A stretch of DNA of 64,000 bases from Halocatena marina (GCF_023276375.1 NZ_JALLPK010000001.1:1-64000), one strand, 5' to 3'; positions 1 through 8,413 are shown, numbered from the stretch's first letter. A program made the numbers and translations. Notes: generated from the sequence alone by a model not told the origin.

Positions 1-393
1 TGACTCGATGTCTTTCTTGTTCTCGAAGCCAAGCCGTTCTTCCACTTTCGTTTCGATCGGCAACCCGTGCATGTCGTACCCGGGGCGGTCGGTCACGTCG
101 TAGCCACACATCCGCAGATACCGGACGTACGCGTCTTTCAGCGACTTGTTCCACGTCGTCCCCATGTGCGCTGCGCCCGACGTGTACGGAGGCCCATCCA
201 CGAAGAAAAACGACTCTTCGCCCGCTCGATGCTGTTTCGTCTGATCGTAGGCATCGACTGCCTGCCAGTACTCGTGGACACGATCCTCAACTGCGTGAGG
301 ATCGTATTGGTCCGCCGTCTCGGCGAACAGCTCCGATGACAGATTCAACTGTGAATCTGGATCAGTGTCCAAATCGTCGTCGATATCGCTCAT
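1..393 (-). CDS. ileS: Isoleucyl-tRNA synthetase, N-terminal part (runs off the window)
   Basis: Reading leftward from an ATG at 391-393, 131 codons are open to the window edge. The enzyme charges tRNA-Ile with isoleucine in the cytosol. After an acidic N-terminus the translation holds the class I synthetase signature: FFFVDGPPYTSG followed by HMGT at residues 76-79, the archaeal/IleRS form of the HIGH ATP-binding motif. DMHGLPIETKVE follows, as in IleRS rather than ValRS or LeuRS. Only the start of the Rossmann fold is present, so the KMSKS loop, editing domain and anticodon-binding domain cannot be judged. Its upstream flank is a decayed insertion sequence, so its promoter must lie within 394-570. 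Confidence 0.93.
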   Translation of the reverse strand, partial: MSDIDDDLDTDPDSQLNLSSELFAETADQYDPHAVEDRVHEYWQAVDAYDQTKQHRAGEESFFFVDGPPYTSGAAHMGTTWNKSLKDAYVRYLRMCGYDVTDRPGYDMHGLPIETKVEERLGFENKKDIES

Positions 394-570
394 AGTCGCT
401 CTACTGACCGCCGGGTGTAAAGGCGAATCGGTCAGGCAGTCGAAGCTGTCGGTAACACTGTCGGACGAATACACCGTACTGATCTTCACACCGCCTGAAA
501 ACCGGGAACAACAGCAGAACTTGGTAATCTCCCTTTTCAGCTTAATCGCAAGGCCGAGCCTCCTTCCTCA

Positions 571-993
571 ATGAGTGCCGAGTTAACCGATATCCGCGAG
601 CGGCTTCCACAGGCGACGTGGCACCACGTGTGGGCGTTCCGGCGACTGTTCGAGTACGTCGAATACAAGGCTCTGGAATGCGGCGTCCAAGCGAAGCAGG
701 TTGCACCGAATCACACGTCCCAACGCTGTTCGCGGCTGGACTGTGGATTCACCCACGAACGCAACCGCGACGGCGAACACTTCCACTGCCAGAAGTGCGG
801 CTACGAGGTCAATGCAGACTACAACGCGGTCGCCAGATCACATCTGGCGGGCAGCCAGAACGCTCGCGTTCTGGCCACAGCGAAAAATATCGGGCTCCGG
901 TACGCCCGGAAGCGGACACACAGACTCCGTTCCTCGCCCAAGCCGGGGAGCGGAGACGTGCTCACAAATCGAAGATTTGTGGCATGCTACTGA
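571..993 (+). pseudogene. tnpB: TnpB C-terminal remnant (IS200/IS605 family)
   Basis: The 140-residue reading frame aligns only with the last part of TnpB, the RNA-guided nuclease of IS200/IS605 elements. Visible parts are TDIRERLP and [11 protein letters not shown] from the RuvC core, a zinc ribbon ([12 protein letters not shown], then CQKCGYEVN), and the final RuvC acidic residue in [12 protein letters not shown]. Full-length TnpB is roughly 400 residues, so the N-terminal domain, RuvC-I and RuvC-II are gone; the region before 571 shows no TnpB frame. The frame has no obvious start signal and the apparent ATG is probably internal. No tnpA is present. The zinc ribbon itself looks intact, so the truncation may be fairly recent. 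Confidence 0.85.
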
Positions 994-1090
994 ACTCGTT
1001 CAGTGAGCACACCAGTAGACGTGCGTGTGAATGGTGGGACGGTGAACGGCGAGAGTCACCGGCAGATTGCGGGGACTGATTGCCGGAAGT

Positions 1091-1159
1091 CCACATCAAA
1101 GCCCCACCCTCAGGGAGCGAGCGGGGGATCCCGCGAGCGAGCAGGGTGAGGTAGTTTAC
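1091..1159 (+). mobile_element. Right end of the IS200/IS605 remnant, with a GC-rich hairpin
   Basis: About 100 nt after the tnpB stop lies a structured GC-rich block. CACCCT (1105-1110) can pair with AGGGTG (1143-1148), enclosing a second stem GCGGG (1121-1125) with CCCGC (1130-1134). IS200/IS605 ends are subterminal hairpins, and in TnpB elements the 3' end also encodes the guide RNA (omega RNA) scaffold, so this is the expected place for it. The outer border is inferred at about 1159; no left end was found. Confidence 0.6.
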
Positions 1160-1353
1160 TCGCTTTGTTCTTCGAGCTGTCTCTCGATTCGATGGAGAGA
1201 CGAAGCAATCTCCCGCAGCCTGTATCGTATTTTGTACAAGAGGTAGATGATTTGAAACACGAAGTACAAAGCGATGGCTGCCAAGCCAAGGGTTGCTTGT
1301 AACGGTACGAAATAACTCAAATGAATATTCGCCGTAATGGTGGGGCCAATCAT
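1156..1353 (-). CDS. Small membrane protein, possibly cut at its C-terminus by the IS
   Basis: This 65-residue protein has a hydrophobic segment at about residues 12-40, likely one or two membrane passes, and then a basic and acidic helical tail (IRYRLREIASSLHRIERQLEEQ). I do not recognise a family. Its stop codon (1156-1158) lies in the terminal bases I assign to the IS right end, so the original C-terminus may have been longer and the present stop donated by the element. It is flanked by the IS on one side and an antitoxin-like gene on the other. It is short, but the hydrophobic then amphipathic pattern supports real coding. Confidence 0.5.
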   Translation of the reverse strand: MIGPTITANIHLSYFVPLQATLGLAAIALYFVFQIIYLLYKIRYRLREIASSLHRIERQLEEQSE

Positions 1354-1423
1354 ACAACCCTAATTAACGCTATAAAATGTTATTCTTTCCATCTGAATTC
1401 ATGTTCGAACTGGTGATTCAGCC

Positions 1424-1720
1424 TCATCGAAGTGCGGCCACGTCATGTGAGAGATCTGTCTCGTCGTAATTCGACAGTACGCCACGCTCGTTCGCCTCGT
1501 GCAGTATCTCGGAGAGGGTCACACCAGCGAGTTCGGCCGCTCCGCGCATTCCAATCTCGCCCTTCTGATAGCGCTGGAGGGCGATCCGAATGAGTTCTCC
1601 GCGGGCACCACGACGAATGGCTCGTCGAATGCTCTCACTTCGACTACCGTCTTGGACTGTCGTGAGCCGATCGATTAGATCGAGCTCGTCCTCTGTCATT
1701 CGGGTCGTAACGTTCTTCAT
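1424..1720 (-). CDS. UPF0175-type protein with ribbon-helix-helix N-terminus (antitoxin-like)
   Basis: The first half (MKNVTTRMTEDELDLIDRL, then SRSESIRRAIRRGA) reads as a ribbon-helix-helix DNA-binding domain. The second half (ALQRYQKGEIGMRGAAELAG, then LSEILHEANERGV) is the UPF0175 domain, a family usually found as the antitoxin partner of DUF3368 PIN-like toxins. The ATG at 1718-1720 is preferred over a GTG nine bases upstream. No PIN-domain gene is adjacent on either strand, so it is either an orphan antitoxin or a stand-alone regulator. The family call is good; a toxin-antitoxin role is inference. Confidence 0.75.
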   Translation of the reverse strand: MKNVTTRMTEDELDLIDRLTTVQDGSRSESIRRAIRRGARGELIRIALQRYQKGEIGMRGAAELAGVTLSEILHEANERGVLSNYDETDLSHDVAALR

Positions 1721-1824
1721 AGCGAACACAATGTCTCATCATCGTATTTCAACACTCGCTCATCCAGTTACCCGAGACAGCACGCAGCCGACAAACTCAC
1801 AGCACGGTGTCGAGTAGTCAGTTC

Positions 1825-2454
1825 ATGGCCGAGTTCCCCAATCCCGATTCGAAAAACGCGATCGCAGAGTCGTGTACGCGCTGTTCGGCGCTCGTCGAAT
1901 CGCGCGAGTGCATCTCGTGGGGTGTTGGACCGAACAATGCGGACCTCGTGGTGGTCGGGGAAGCTCCCGGTGCGGGAACCCCCGACGCCGAGCAGTGGCA
2001 GGGCGGTAACTGGACTGGGATGGCCTACACGACTCGCCATTCTGGACGGAAGATCCGGGATATGATGGCCGAAATCGGCTATTCTGGGGTGTATTACACG
2101 AACGCGGTCAAGTGTTTCCCGAGCGACGGCGCGGGATCGAACCGCGAGCCGACAAGCGAAGAGCGCACGAACTGCCGCTCTCATCTCGTTCGGGAGATCA
2201 AACAGATCCGTCCGCAGTGTGTCATTACGACCGGAAAGCACGCAACGCAGGCGTTGCTCGCCGTCGAGGAGAAAACGATCGACGGATTCCTCGACACGAT
2301 CCTTGAACCGATTACGTGCCCAAAGCTCGCTGTTCCTGTCCTCCCGATTCTCCACCCATCGTACCAAGCGGTGTGGCTCTTCCGATTGGGATTCACTCGT
2401 GAATCGTATCTCGACGCGATACGGGATGCAATCGAAGCAGCCGAATCGTCGTGA
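1825..2454 (+). CDS. Family 4 (type IV) uracil-DNA glycosylase
   Basis: This 209-residue enzyme removes uracil from DNA to start base-excision repair. The family motifs are GEAPG at residues 45-49, TNAVKC around 93-97, and LHPS around 176-179. Four cysteines (17, 20, 97 and 117) have the spacing of the 4Fe-4S cluster of family 4 enzymes. The N-terminal sequence C-x2-C followed by ALVESRECISWG is characteristic. I chose the ATG at 1825 over a GTG at 1807 because the protein then begins just before the conserved region. It is convergent with the SDR gene downstream. Confidence 0.9.
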   Translation: MAEFPNPDSKNAIAESCTRCSALVESRECISWGVGPNNADLVVVGEAPGAGTPDAEQWQGGNWTGMAYTTRHSGRKIRDMMAEIGYSGVYYTNAVKCFPSDGAGSNREPTSEERTNCRSHLVREIKQIRPQCVITTGKHATQALLAVEEKTIDGFLDTILEPITCPKLAVPVLPILHPSYQAVWLFRLGFTRESYLDAIRDAIEAAESS

Positions 2455-2490
2455 AAAGCGTAAAAACCGAACGACCATCCAAGGTCACAG

Positions 2491-3318
2491 TTATACGAGG
2501 AGATCTCCGCCATCGACACGAATCACGGTTCCCGTCGTATGCGGATTCGTTATAGCAAATAGGATCGCATCGGCGATGTCATCTGGATTTCCAATCCGCT
2601 TTGCTGGCAGGGAATCGGCCAGTGACTGTTGTGTGTCTTCAGTCACTCCGAGCGCATCGATCCGACCGGGACTGACCGCGTTCACCCGGACCGGTCCGAT
2701 CTCGACCGCGAGATATTTTGTCAGTGTTTCGATAGCCGCGTTCGCCATCCCTTTGGCGAAGAATTGGACCGAGGGTTTCGTCGCGGTGTTTCCCGAAACA
2801 AATGTGATCGAGCTCCCCTCACCGAGATGTTTTGCGCTGTACTTTGCGGCGTAGTACGACTCCCAGAACGCCACCGCAAACACGTCACGAAGTGCTTCGG
2901 TGTCGGTCTCCACCGGTCCACCTGTCGGGACGTGCTTTGTGGTACAAACCAGGTGATCGAACGCACCGATCTCGTCGAAGAACGCCTCAACCGCCGCCTC
3001 GTCCGTGCTGTCGAGGTCGTACGTCTCGATCTGCTCTCGATCGGTGGCAACTGATTCGGTCTCATCATCTGAAACACCCCAATTGGTGCTGGCAGTGTTG
3101 TCGGTGTCGCTGCTCTCTCTCTCGTCTCTGGTCGCGTGTTTTTCGTCCTCTGTTCGTTCGTCTCTCGGTTCGATCGACGGCTGTCTGCCCGGTCGTTTCG
3201 TGAGGACTGCCTGCCCTCCGTGATCGGCTACCGCCTGTGCAGTAGTAATACCGACCGCAGAATCGCCGATAACAATGATCCGCTCATCTGTCAGCGTGAT
3301 CTCGGCTGCGGCGTCCAT
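2491..3318 (-). CDS. Atypical SDR-family oxidoreductase with an acidic insertion
   Basis: The C-terminal half is clearly short-chain dehydrogenase: ITFVSGNTA, AAIETLTKYLAVE, VRVNAVSPG at about residues 211-218, and a final TGTVIRVDGG. Two features are unusual. Residues about 46-97 are a hydrophilic, Asp/Glu/Thr-rich stretch inserted after the first beta-alpha-beta unit. The catalytic YxxxK is not present: the Lys is at 189 but the Tyr position is Gln185 (Gln-Phe-Phe-Ala-Lys). The glycine-rich cofactor motif is also degenerate (IGDSAVGIT). Some SDR subfamilies lack the tyrosine, so this may be a different catalyst or a non-enzymatic homologue. Substrate unknown. Confidence 0.8.
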   Translation of the reverse strand: MDAAAEITLTDERIIVIGDSAVGITTAQAVADHGGQAVLTKRPGRQPSIEPRDERTEDEKHATRDERESSDTDNTASTNWGVSDDETESVATDREQIETYDLDSTDEAAVEAFFDEIGAFDHLVCTTKHVPTGGPVETDTEALRDVFAVAFWESYYAAKYSAKHLGEGSSITFVSGNTATKPSVQFFAKGMANAAIETLTKYLAVEIGPVRVNAVSPGRIDALGVTEDTQQSLADSLPAKRIGNPDDIADAILFAITNPHTTGTVIRVDGGDLLV

Positions 3319-3476
3319 GTCGTCATCTATCGAGCGGGAGGCTACTGGGTATTCTGGTAGCTATCGGATACTAATTGTGTTTTAATTGAACAAATGTGTA
3401 ATAAAAATTCGGATAAATAAATTATAATGGGTAATTCAGATAGTGTGTGATGGCTCGCTATTCACAGAGAGAAGGA

Positions 3477-4322
3477 TCACTCTCCTTCGGACTGACCGAG
3501 AAACCGCGTTGCAGACCGCCAAAAGAGGTCTTCGTACACCTCGTTCGGGAGATCACGTTCGAGGAGGAGCTCTCTTTCTGCTCGGTAGCTGTGCGGAATG
3601 TTCGGATAATCAGAGCCGTACATGATCGACCCAGAGAGATCTTCGAACACGGCATTGGAGATCGTCGCCGGGTCGAAATCGATGTACTCACCGATGGCAC
3701 TCGACATGACAAAACTGGTGTCGAGGAACGCGTTGTCGTGTTCGCGGACGAGATCGATGTACGCCTCGTGCTCGAACGTCCCCATGTGGGCACAGGAGGC
3801 ACGAATCTCGGGGTATGACGCGAGGAACTGCGCGAACTGATCCACACCGACGTGTGGGTTACCTTCGTATATCGGGGCGGTTCCCGCGTGGAATACGATC
3901 GGGCGGTCGTACTCCGCAGCCAGTTCGAACGCGGGATCGAGCCGTGGATCGGTCGGTCCACATTTTTGTACAGGACACTGGAATTTCAGCCCCCGTGCAC
4001 CAGCTTCGAAAGCGCGTTCGACGACGCTTGCCACGCTATCGTCAGCGTGGACTGTAGCGAACGGGACGGCCATCTCGGAGTTCGTGGATCGATCGAGGAC
4101 CCACTCGTTGAGATCGTCTGCCATGCCGGGTTTGTGGGCGTATGGAAGCGCGAAGTAGCGCTCGATACCCGCCGTTTCGAGCGTCTCTTCGATCTCATCC
4201 TGTACAGTTGGATGCGGGAACCGCCAGCCTGCCTGTTCGGTGAGCGCGCGACGGATCGCCCGCAACAATCTTTCCGGAAGCAAATGGACGTGTGCGTCAG
4301 TTACTGAGACGAACGTCGTCAT
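3477..4322 (-). CDS. Amidohydrolase-family metal-dependent hydrolase (amidohydrolase 2)
   Basis: A 281-residue TIM-barrel hydrolase. Metal ligands are visible in order: Asp9-Ala-His11-Val-His13, a likely metal-bridging Lys113 (GLKFQ), His145 (FHAG), His179 (AHMG) and Asp238 (YGSDYP). This is the amidohydrolase_2 arrangement, which includes decarboxylases and hydrolases such as the ACMSD and TatD-like groups; the substrate cannot be named. The next minus-strand gene upstream is a universal stress protein that ends 6 nt before this start, so the two are probably co-transcribed. Confidence 0.85.
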   Translation of the reverse strand: MTTFVSVTDAHVHLLPERLLRAIRRALTEQAGWRFPHPTVQDEIEETLETAGIERYFALPYAHKPGMADDLNEWVLDRSTNSEMAVPFATVHADDSVASVVERAFEAGARGLKFQCPVQKCGPTDPRLDPAFELAAEYDRPIVFHAGTAPIYEGNPHVGVDQFAQFLASYPEIRASCAHMGTFEHEAYIDLVREHDNAFLDTSFVMSSAIGEYIDFDPATISNAVFEDLSGSIMYGSDYPNIPHSYRAERELLLERDLPNEVYEDLFWRSATRFLGQSEGE

Positions 4323-4328
4323 CGTCGA

Positions 4329-4721
4329 TTAGTCGTCCGCGCTACAGACCAACACCGGCCGCTGCGTGCTGAGGATGATGCCCTGTGTGACGCTCCCGAA
4401 GATGACCTTTCCCGTTGGCGTACGCTTTTTCCCCGACACGCAGATCCGGTTCGCATCGACCTGCTCTGCTTTTTCGAGGATGGCTGTCGTCGGATCACCA
4501 ACCGTTTCGTCGAGATCGACAGCGATCCCAGCGTCCGTGAGGATGTCACGCGCCAGCGTCGCAGCTGTGATCTCTTGGACGGACGTTTCGTCGTTTTCAG
4601 TGAACACGTGGAGGATCGTTGTGTGGATGTTCGCTGCGCTTTCGGGCTGGTCGGCGATAGTTTCGGCCTGTGCCCGCGCCCGCGCTTCATCTCCATCCAC
4701 TGTCAGGAGGTACTCGTACAT
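4329..4721 (-). CDS. Universal stress protein, UspA family
   Basis: A single Usp domain of 130 residues starting MYEYLLTVDGDEARA. The C-terminal nucleotide-binding signature is present as SGKKRTPTGKVIFGSVTQGI, matching G-x2-G-x9-G-[ST], so this is an ATP-binding type. The frame stays open far upstream, but that stretch lies antisense to the HIT gene and does not resemble Usp, so the start at 4721 is used. It lies just upstream of the amidohydrolase in the same direction. Confidence 0.88.
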   Translation of the reverse strand: MYEYLLTVDGDEARARAQAETIADQPESAANIHTTILHVFTENDETSVQEITAATLARDILTDAGIAVDLDETVGDPTTAILEKAEQVDANRICVSGKKRTPTGKVIFGSVTQGIILSTQRPVLVCSADD

Positions 4722-4832
4722 CGTCCGTATATGCGGTGGGCGTGCGGATAGTACTGCCGCCCAAATTGCACAGTTGTCTGTCACGGCAGCTGATCGGGAA
4801 AGCTTCTTGCAGTGGGCGGTAGATGAGCCGGT

Positions 4833-5258
4833 ATGAGCGAGGACTGCATTTTCTGTCGTATCGTCGCCGGTGAGATCCCCAGTCGAACAGTTTACGAAGA
4901 CGACACAGTGTTCGCGTTTCTCGATGCGAACCCACTCGCACCTGGACACACACTCGTCATCCCGAAGGCCCACCACGAACGGCTGAATGATCTTCCCGCA
5001 GATCTCGCACACGACGTTCTCGACCGACTCTACCAACTCGTCCCGCAGGTCGAACGCGCGGTCGATGCGGACGGGACGACCGTCGCGTTCAACAATGGTC
5101 CCGCCGCAGGGCAGGAAGTCCAACACGTTCACGGCCACATCGTTCCCCGATTCGAAAACGACGGCGGCGGACCGATCCACGCTATCGCTGGCCAACAACC
5201 CGATTTGGACGACAACGAACTCGACGAGATCGCAGAACGGATCGCCCAGTCGGAGTAA
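4833..5258 (+). CDS. HIT-family nucleotide hydrolase
   Basis: A 141-residue Hint/HIT protein, a nucleotide phosphoramidase or diadenosine polyphosphate hydrolase type. The histidine triad is HVHGHIV at residues 98-104, and a Cys5/Cys8 pair of the zinc-binding subtype (CIFCRIVAGE) lies at the N-terminus. The family block APGHTLVIPKAHH is also present. It diverges from the Usp gene by about 110 nt, and the Nudix gene follows 23 nt downstream in the same direction, suggesting a nucleotide-cleaning pair. Confidence 0.92.
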   Translation: MSEDCIFCRIVAGEIPSRTVYEDDTVFAFLDANPLAPGHTLVIPKAHHERLNDLPADLAHDVLDRLYQLVPQVERAVDADGTTVAFNNGPAAGQEVQHVHGHIVPRFENDGGGPIHAIAGQQPDLDDNELDEIAERIAQSE

Positions 5259-5281
5259 CAGTTCGTCAGTCAGAGGCCAGA

Positions 5282-5893
5282 ATGACGGATGATTCTGCAG
5301 ACGAGTTTCTCGCCTTGCTCGACGAGCTTCGGATCATGGCAAAGGTCGGTCTCCGGTACGCGGATGATCCGTACGATACGGAGCGATACGAACGGATATT
5401 AGAACTAGTCAGTGAGTGGTACGGTCGATCGGTCGATATGCCCACTAGGGAGGTTCGGGATCGATTTGCCGATGAACTCGGATACGTCACGCCGAAAGTA
5501 AGCGGTGATGCCGCCATCTTTGACGACGATGGTCGAATTCTCTTGCAGTTGCGCGCGGACGATGAAACGTGGTGTCTTCCGGGTGGATACACCGAACCGA
5601 ACGAATCGCCGCGCGAAACCGCAGTTCGAGAAACACGCGAAGAGACTGGACTCACTGTCGAGCCGGTCGATCTGATCGGAATTTACACGCGAGCCCCCGG
5701 CGAGTACGGCCCGCACGGGCTGGTGGTACACGTCTACCTGTGTGCTGTCAACGGTGGCGACCTCGAAGTGTCTCACGAGGGACGAGACGTTCGTTATTGG
5801 CCTATCGACGAGGTGCCCGTCTGGCACAACCACCATCACGCCCAATGCGCCGGGGATGCGCGAGAACTGTGGGACGAGATGGCGAACCGATGA
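5282..5893 (+). CDS. Nudix hydrolase
   Basis: A 203-residue protein with a complete Nudix box at residues 102-124: Gly102, Glu108, then RETREETGL carrying the metal-binding glutamates. The first 65 residues form a helical N-terminal extension as in Nudix_N_2 proteins, often seen in ADP-ribose or NADH pyrophosphatase-like members. It probably shares a transcript with the upstream HIT gene (23-nt gap). Exact substrate unknown. Confidence 0.9.
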   Translation: MTDDSADEFLALLDELRIMAKVGLRYADDPYDTERYERILELVSEWYGRSVDMPTREVRDRFADELGYVTPKVSGDAAIFDDDGRILLQLRADDETWCLPGGYTEPNESPRETAVRETREETGLTVEPVDLIGIYTRAPGEYGPHGLVVHVYLCAVNGGDLEVSHEGRDVRYWPIDEVPVWHNHHHAQCAGDARELWDEMANR

Positions 5894-5959
5894 ACGTCGT
5901 CACAATCGTCGAACCGGTCGGATATACGTCTCCGGCCTCGTAGACAGCGACACGTGAAC

Positions 5960-6934
5960 ATGGTTGGGAAAGTTTCTGCAACAGATTTAGAACGGCTGGT
6001 CTTTACGAGACTCGGCAGCGCGGATCCGGCGGTGATTCAGGGCCCCGAATACGGTGAAGACACGGCGGCGATTCAGGTGGGCGAGGAGACGCTGGTCGTC
6101 AACTCCGACCCGATTTCGCTCGCGGTCGACCGCGTCGGCACGCTGGGTGTGATGGTCGCGTGCAACGACGTTGCGGCGTCTGGCGGCACCCCTCGCTGGC
6201 TGACGAACGTCTGCATTCTTCCGGAGGACGGCGAACGGACACTCGATCGGATCACACACCAGATCGACGAGGCCGCGACTGAACTGGGCGTGCAGGTCGT
6301 CGGTGGTCACGCAGAGTACTCTGCAGAGCTGTCCCGTCCGCTGCTGTCGATGACGTGTATTGGAACGACAGACCGGTACGTTCCCACCTCGGGAGCTGCT
6401 CCCGGTGATCTCATTCTCCTCACTGGTGAGGCCGGAATCGAGGGAACCGCTATTCTGGCCTCAGATTTCCACGAAGAACTCGACGGACAGGTCGAAGAAC
6501 GCGTTCTCTCGAACGCGACGGACCTCTTCGAGAAAATAAGCATCCTCGATGCGGCGTCGGTTCTCACGTCACACGCGACAGCGATGCACGACCCGACCGA
6601 AGGCGGCGTCCTCGCTGGTCTCGTCGAGCTGGCCGTCTCATCGTCCGTCGAATTCGCCGTCGAACGGGGCGCTATTCCTGTTCGGCCAGAAACCAAAACG
6701 CTCTGTGCCGCCATGGAAGTCGATCCCCTCAGGATCTTTGGCTCGGGCGCACTCCTCGCTACGATCCCTGAAGCCGAGCGGGAGGCGGCGCTCGCGGCGC
6801 TCGCTGACAACGGAATTCCTGCGACCGTTATCGGCCGAGTGAACGCTGCTCCTGACGACGATGGACGCGTCCTTCTCGATGAGGAGACACTCGCTTCTCC
6901 CGTCGAAGACGACCTCTACGACCTCTGGGAGTGA
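5960..6934 (+). CDS. AIR synthase (PurM/HypE/ThiL-fold) family protein
   Basis: A 324-residue ATP-binding protein of the AIR synthase fold, with GEDTAAI, ACNDVAASGGTP and VVGGHAEY in the N-terminal half and HDPTEGGVLAGL in the C-terminal half. The order and length match HypE-like stand-alone proteins that occur widely in haloarchaea without hydrogenase genes; no hyp or thiamine genes are nearby. The ATG at 5960 is preferred to a GTG two codons earlier. Which phosphoryl transfer it performs cannot be told from sequence. Confidence 0.82.
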   Translation: MVGKVSATDLERLVFTRLGSADPAVIQGPEYGEDTAAIQVGEETLVVNSDPISLAVDRVGTLGVMVACNDVAASGGTPRWLTNVCILPEDGERTLDRITHQIDEAATELGVQVVGGHAEYSAELSRPLLSMTCIGTTDRYVPTSGAAPGDLILLTGEAGIEGTAILASDFHEELDGQVEERVLSNATDLFEKISILDAASVLTSHATAMHDPTEGGVLAGLVELAVSSSVEFAVERGAIPVRPETKTLCAAMEVDPLRIFGSGALLATIPEAEREAALAALADNGIPATVIGRVNAAPDDDGRVLLDEETLASPVEDDLYDLWE

Positions 6935-7046
6935 GATTCGACGAGACGAGCGGCGCGACGCATATCCGCCGTCGAATTATATATGGTTCAGAAGAGAAAT
7001 AAATAAATTCAGATATATTTTAGTATGTTGCGAATTGAGTGCGCGC

Positions 7047-7511
7047 ATGCAGAAAAAAGGCGTCATTGTTGGTATTCTCATTGGGATCGTGATTGTGACC
7101 GGACCGATGGGAGCGCTGGCGACGATAGATAAACTGAACGGACCAGGGACTCCCGAGGTGACCGTAGAGCGCATCAACAGCACACACGCGGCCGTTTCGT
7201 GGACGACAAAGGAGCCGGCGCACGGACATCTGGATACGTATGTTCAGTTTCGGTGCAATGATTCGTGGTATGGAGTCGACCACATCAACGATTCGTCGTT
7301 ATCGCGTACCCATCTCGTCGTCGCGCCAATTTACGAGCTGAATAGCTCGCAGGTGAACCAGACGATAGCGAATGCTTCCGAGAACGATTCGATCAAACAG
7401 TACGAGGGAGAATCGCCCAGCCGGTACGAAGTAGTCGCGTCTGCGTACTTAGATGGATCTGGGGCATACAAGACGATCGTCGAACGGAACCTCAGTCAGG
7501 CCTGCCAGTAG
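7047..7511 (+). CDS. Secreted or membrane-anchored protein with Fn3-like domain
   Basis: A 154-residue protein starting MQKKGVIVGILIG, with one N-terminal hydrophobic segment (signal peptide or anchor) over about residues 5-27. Next comes PEVTVERINSTHAAVSWTTKE, the beta-strand pattern of a fibronectin type III-like domain. Two cysteines (C72 and the penultimate Cys) could pair outside the cell. The longer open frame upstream from 6861 overlaps the AIR synthase gene and is rejected. A preceding AT-rich stretch (6975-7025) likely holds its promoter. Function unknown. Confidence 0.65.
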   Translation: MQKKGVIVGILIGIVIVTGPMGALATIDKLNGPGTPEVTVERINSTHAAVSWTTKEPAHGHLDTYVQFRCNDSWYGVDHINDSSLSRTHLVVAPIYELNSSQVNQTIANASENDSIKQYEGESPSRYEVVASAYLDGSGAYKTIVERNLSQACQ

Positions 7512-7631
7512 CACCTTTGAAAGGACGTTTTTCGTGGGATATTGTCTCGAACAGCTAAAATCGAACGACCCCGAACACGTGGAGAGTAAAATGGAGATAG
7601 TGTTTTCACCCCATCACACCTACGGCTGTGC

Positions 7632-8411
7632 ATGACGGTCACTCACGATGACGTTACGTTTGATTGGTTAGGATACGCCACGCTCCGAATCGAGACACCT
7701 GATGGATTCGTTGCGTATCTCGACCCCGGACGGTACGGCGTTCTCACCGGGGAGTGGATACCCGACACTGACGATATCGCACATCCTCCCGGGACCGATT
7801 ACGATCTCAAAGACGGCGACCTCGTCTGCGTGACGCACAACCACCACTACGACGCCGACGGAATCCAGCGTGTTGCACACGAAGACGCGACTGTCGTCAT
7901 CTACGACGGAGTCGATGCGGGCAGTATCGACCGCGATGTGCTCGCAGTTGATGAACTCCCCCACGATGTGACCCGAATCGAAACCGACGAACAGCTGGAT
8001 CTAGACAGTGGAAGCGTTCGGGCGGTTCCAGCCTACAACGACCCCGAGGGACCCCACACCAACGCTGATGGATCGCCGTTCCACCCCGAAGGGTTCGGGT
8101 GTGGCTATCTTCTCACACTCGACGGACGATCCATCTTCTGGCCGGGAGACAGCGATGTTCTTGATGAATACGAGAATCTTGGCGTTTCGACGTCCACATC
8201 CGAATCGACGTCGCTCTCTGTGTTTGTGCCACCGATCGGAGGGAGTTTCACGATGGACCGGCGCGAGGCTGCCGATCTCGCAGCTCGGTTCGACCCGGAC
8301 CTCGTGCTCCCGATTCACTACAATACGTTCGATGCGCTCGAAACAGATTCGAGTGCGTTCGCCGCAGATGTTGCACGTCGGGGCATCCCCGTCGTGCTGG
8401 ATGAAGCGTAG
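7632..8411 (+). CDS. MBL-fold metallo-hydrolase (UlaG-like)
   Basis: A 259-residue metallo-beta-lactamase-fold protein. The metal site begins with THNHHYDAD (residues about 73-81), the relaxed HxHxxD form seen in UlaG-like lactonases, followed by FWPGDSDV and a late PIHYNTFD histidine. The N-terminal FDWLGYATLRIETPDG matches beta-lactamase_2/3 family proteins annotated as L-ascorbate-6-phosphate lactonase-like, but no sugar genes are adjacent, so the substrate stays open. It is convergent with top6A, with only two bases between the ends. Confidence 0.85.
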   Translation: MTVTHDDVTFDWLGYATLRIETPDGFVAYLDPGRYGVLTGEWIPDTDDIAHPPGTDYDLKDGDLVCVTHNHHYDADGIQRVAHEDATVVIYDGVDAGSIDRDVLAVDELPHDVTRIETDEQLDLDSGSVRAVPAYNDPEGPHTNADGSPFHPEGFGCGYLLTLDGRSIFWPGDSDVLDEYENLGVSTSTSESTSLSVFVPPIGGSFTMDRREAADLAARFDPDLVLPIHYNTFDALETDSSAFAADVARRGIPVVLDEA

Positions 8412-8413
8412 CG

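Noticed and set aside
4722-5198. Upstream extension of the Usp reading frame (minus strand)
   Set aside because: It is antisense to the HIT gene, does not resemble Usp, and a fitting ATG exists at 4721.
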